Positions 30,010 to 30,109 of a stretch of 30,109 nucleotides of DNA are shown in pieces. The notes beneath the pieces are model-generated. The model saw only the letters and a list, made by a program, of their open reading frames with translations, was not told the DNA's origin and ran no database searches. Within the stretch, counting starts at the first letter, position 1, and the number at the start of each line of letters is the position of its first letter. The stretch comes from CAZVWV01 sp964631745 (GTDB lineage: Bacteria; Bdellovibrionota_C; UBA2361; JBGSMV01): contig CAZVWV010000032.1 of the NCBI GenBank assembly GCA_964631745.1, forward strand, positions 1 through 30,109, read 5' to 3'. The translations under genes were made by a program, and so were the position numbers.

Positions 30010-30109
30010 TTAGTTATGCATTAGTGTTTGAGCTACCTGTACCGCTTGGCGTAAGCCGCCGGGCAGGTAAATATCGGGGGCTTGTACGTCCCAGGCGGGA
30101 ACTTCACCT
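30010..30109 (-). CDS. 3' end of a gene running off the window, not recognised
   Basis: Minus strand, 32 codons and a TAA at 30012-30010; the 5' part lies beyond the window. The visible C-terminus includes EVPAWDVQAPDIYLPGG and ends LRQAVQVAQTLMHN. The composition and the clean frame support coding. I cannot name a family from this short piece. The 260 bp between it and the SulP gene show no further convincing gene except the SulP promoter. Confidence 0.55.
   Translation of the reverse strand, partial: GEVPAWDVQAPDIYLPGGLRQAVQVAQTLMHN

Overview
The window looks like a chromosomal stretch of a Gram-negative bacterium with about 50% GC. Evidence for an outer membrane includes a twin-arginine/lipobox lipoprotein, two ArnT/PMT-type lipid-linked sugar transferases and UppP. 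The SPOUT methyltransferase downstream of trmD and the biosynthetic arginine decarboxylase fit deltaproteobacterial-grade lineages (Myxococcota, Desulfobacterota, Bdellovibrionota, SAR324 and similar). No rRNA or other phylogenetic marker is present except rpsP/trmD, so this placement is inference. I saw no tRNA, rRNA, CRISPR array, prophage or intact transposon.

Layout. Positions 258-2521 (minus) hold a polysaccharide pyruvyl transferase and an NAD-dependent epimerase in a translationally coupled pair. Diverging from them, 2590-4828 (plus) holds a DTHVH-type metal-hydrolase-like protein and a GT-C glycosyltransferase. Positions 4829-5339 have no protein gene but show a minus-strand promoter, several hairpins and a strong minus-strand terminator, which suggests a structured RNA. 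Positions 5340-7060 hold three genes of unknown function, the last a membrane PH-domain protein; yebC follows. A 637-residue uncharacterised exported or anchored protein converges on yebC. Positions 9753-10415 are a repeat- and dyad-rich gap with a possible 51-residue gene, followed by an orphan ribbon-helix-helix antitoxin-like gene. speA (minus) and a complete livKHMGF branched-chain amino acid ABC transporter (12820-17730, plus) are divergent. A small secreted protein (minus) is next. Positions 18573-24364 form a plus-strand run: Tat lipoprotein of the AAT/C45 family, second GT-C transferase, uppP, cNMP-DUF1003 membrane protein and a CPA2 antiporter whose N-terminus is split by a frameshift. 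After a helical protein of unknown function comes a minus-strand block: rpsP, trmD, SPOUT methyltransferase, a decayed tryptophanase/tyrosine phenol-lyase end and a small membrane protein. The window closes with a small secreted coiled-coil protein, a SulP-STAS anion transporter and the last 32 codons of an unrecognised gene.

How the genes work together. Two GT-C transferases (which would release undecaprenyl phosphate) plus UppP, the pyruvyl transferase and the epimerase point to surface glycan or lipid modification. The Liv operon and SpeA concern amino acid import and polyamine synthesis. The rpsP block is translation machinery.

The most notable observations are: (1) LivG carries an extra hydrophobic block of about 90 residues directly before its Q-loop; (2) many first-of-operon genes have a sigma70-like -10 box only 5-12 nt upstream of the start codon and no Shine-Dalgarno sequence, suggesting wide use of leaderless mRNAs, while genes inside operons have Shine-Dalgarno sequences or stop/start overlaps; (3) a candidate structured RNA of about 285 nt; (4) a truncated beta-eliminating lyase and a frameshifted antiporter. 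I did not find a clear new multi-gene system.
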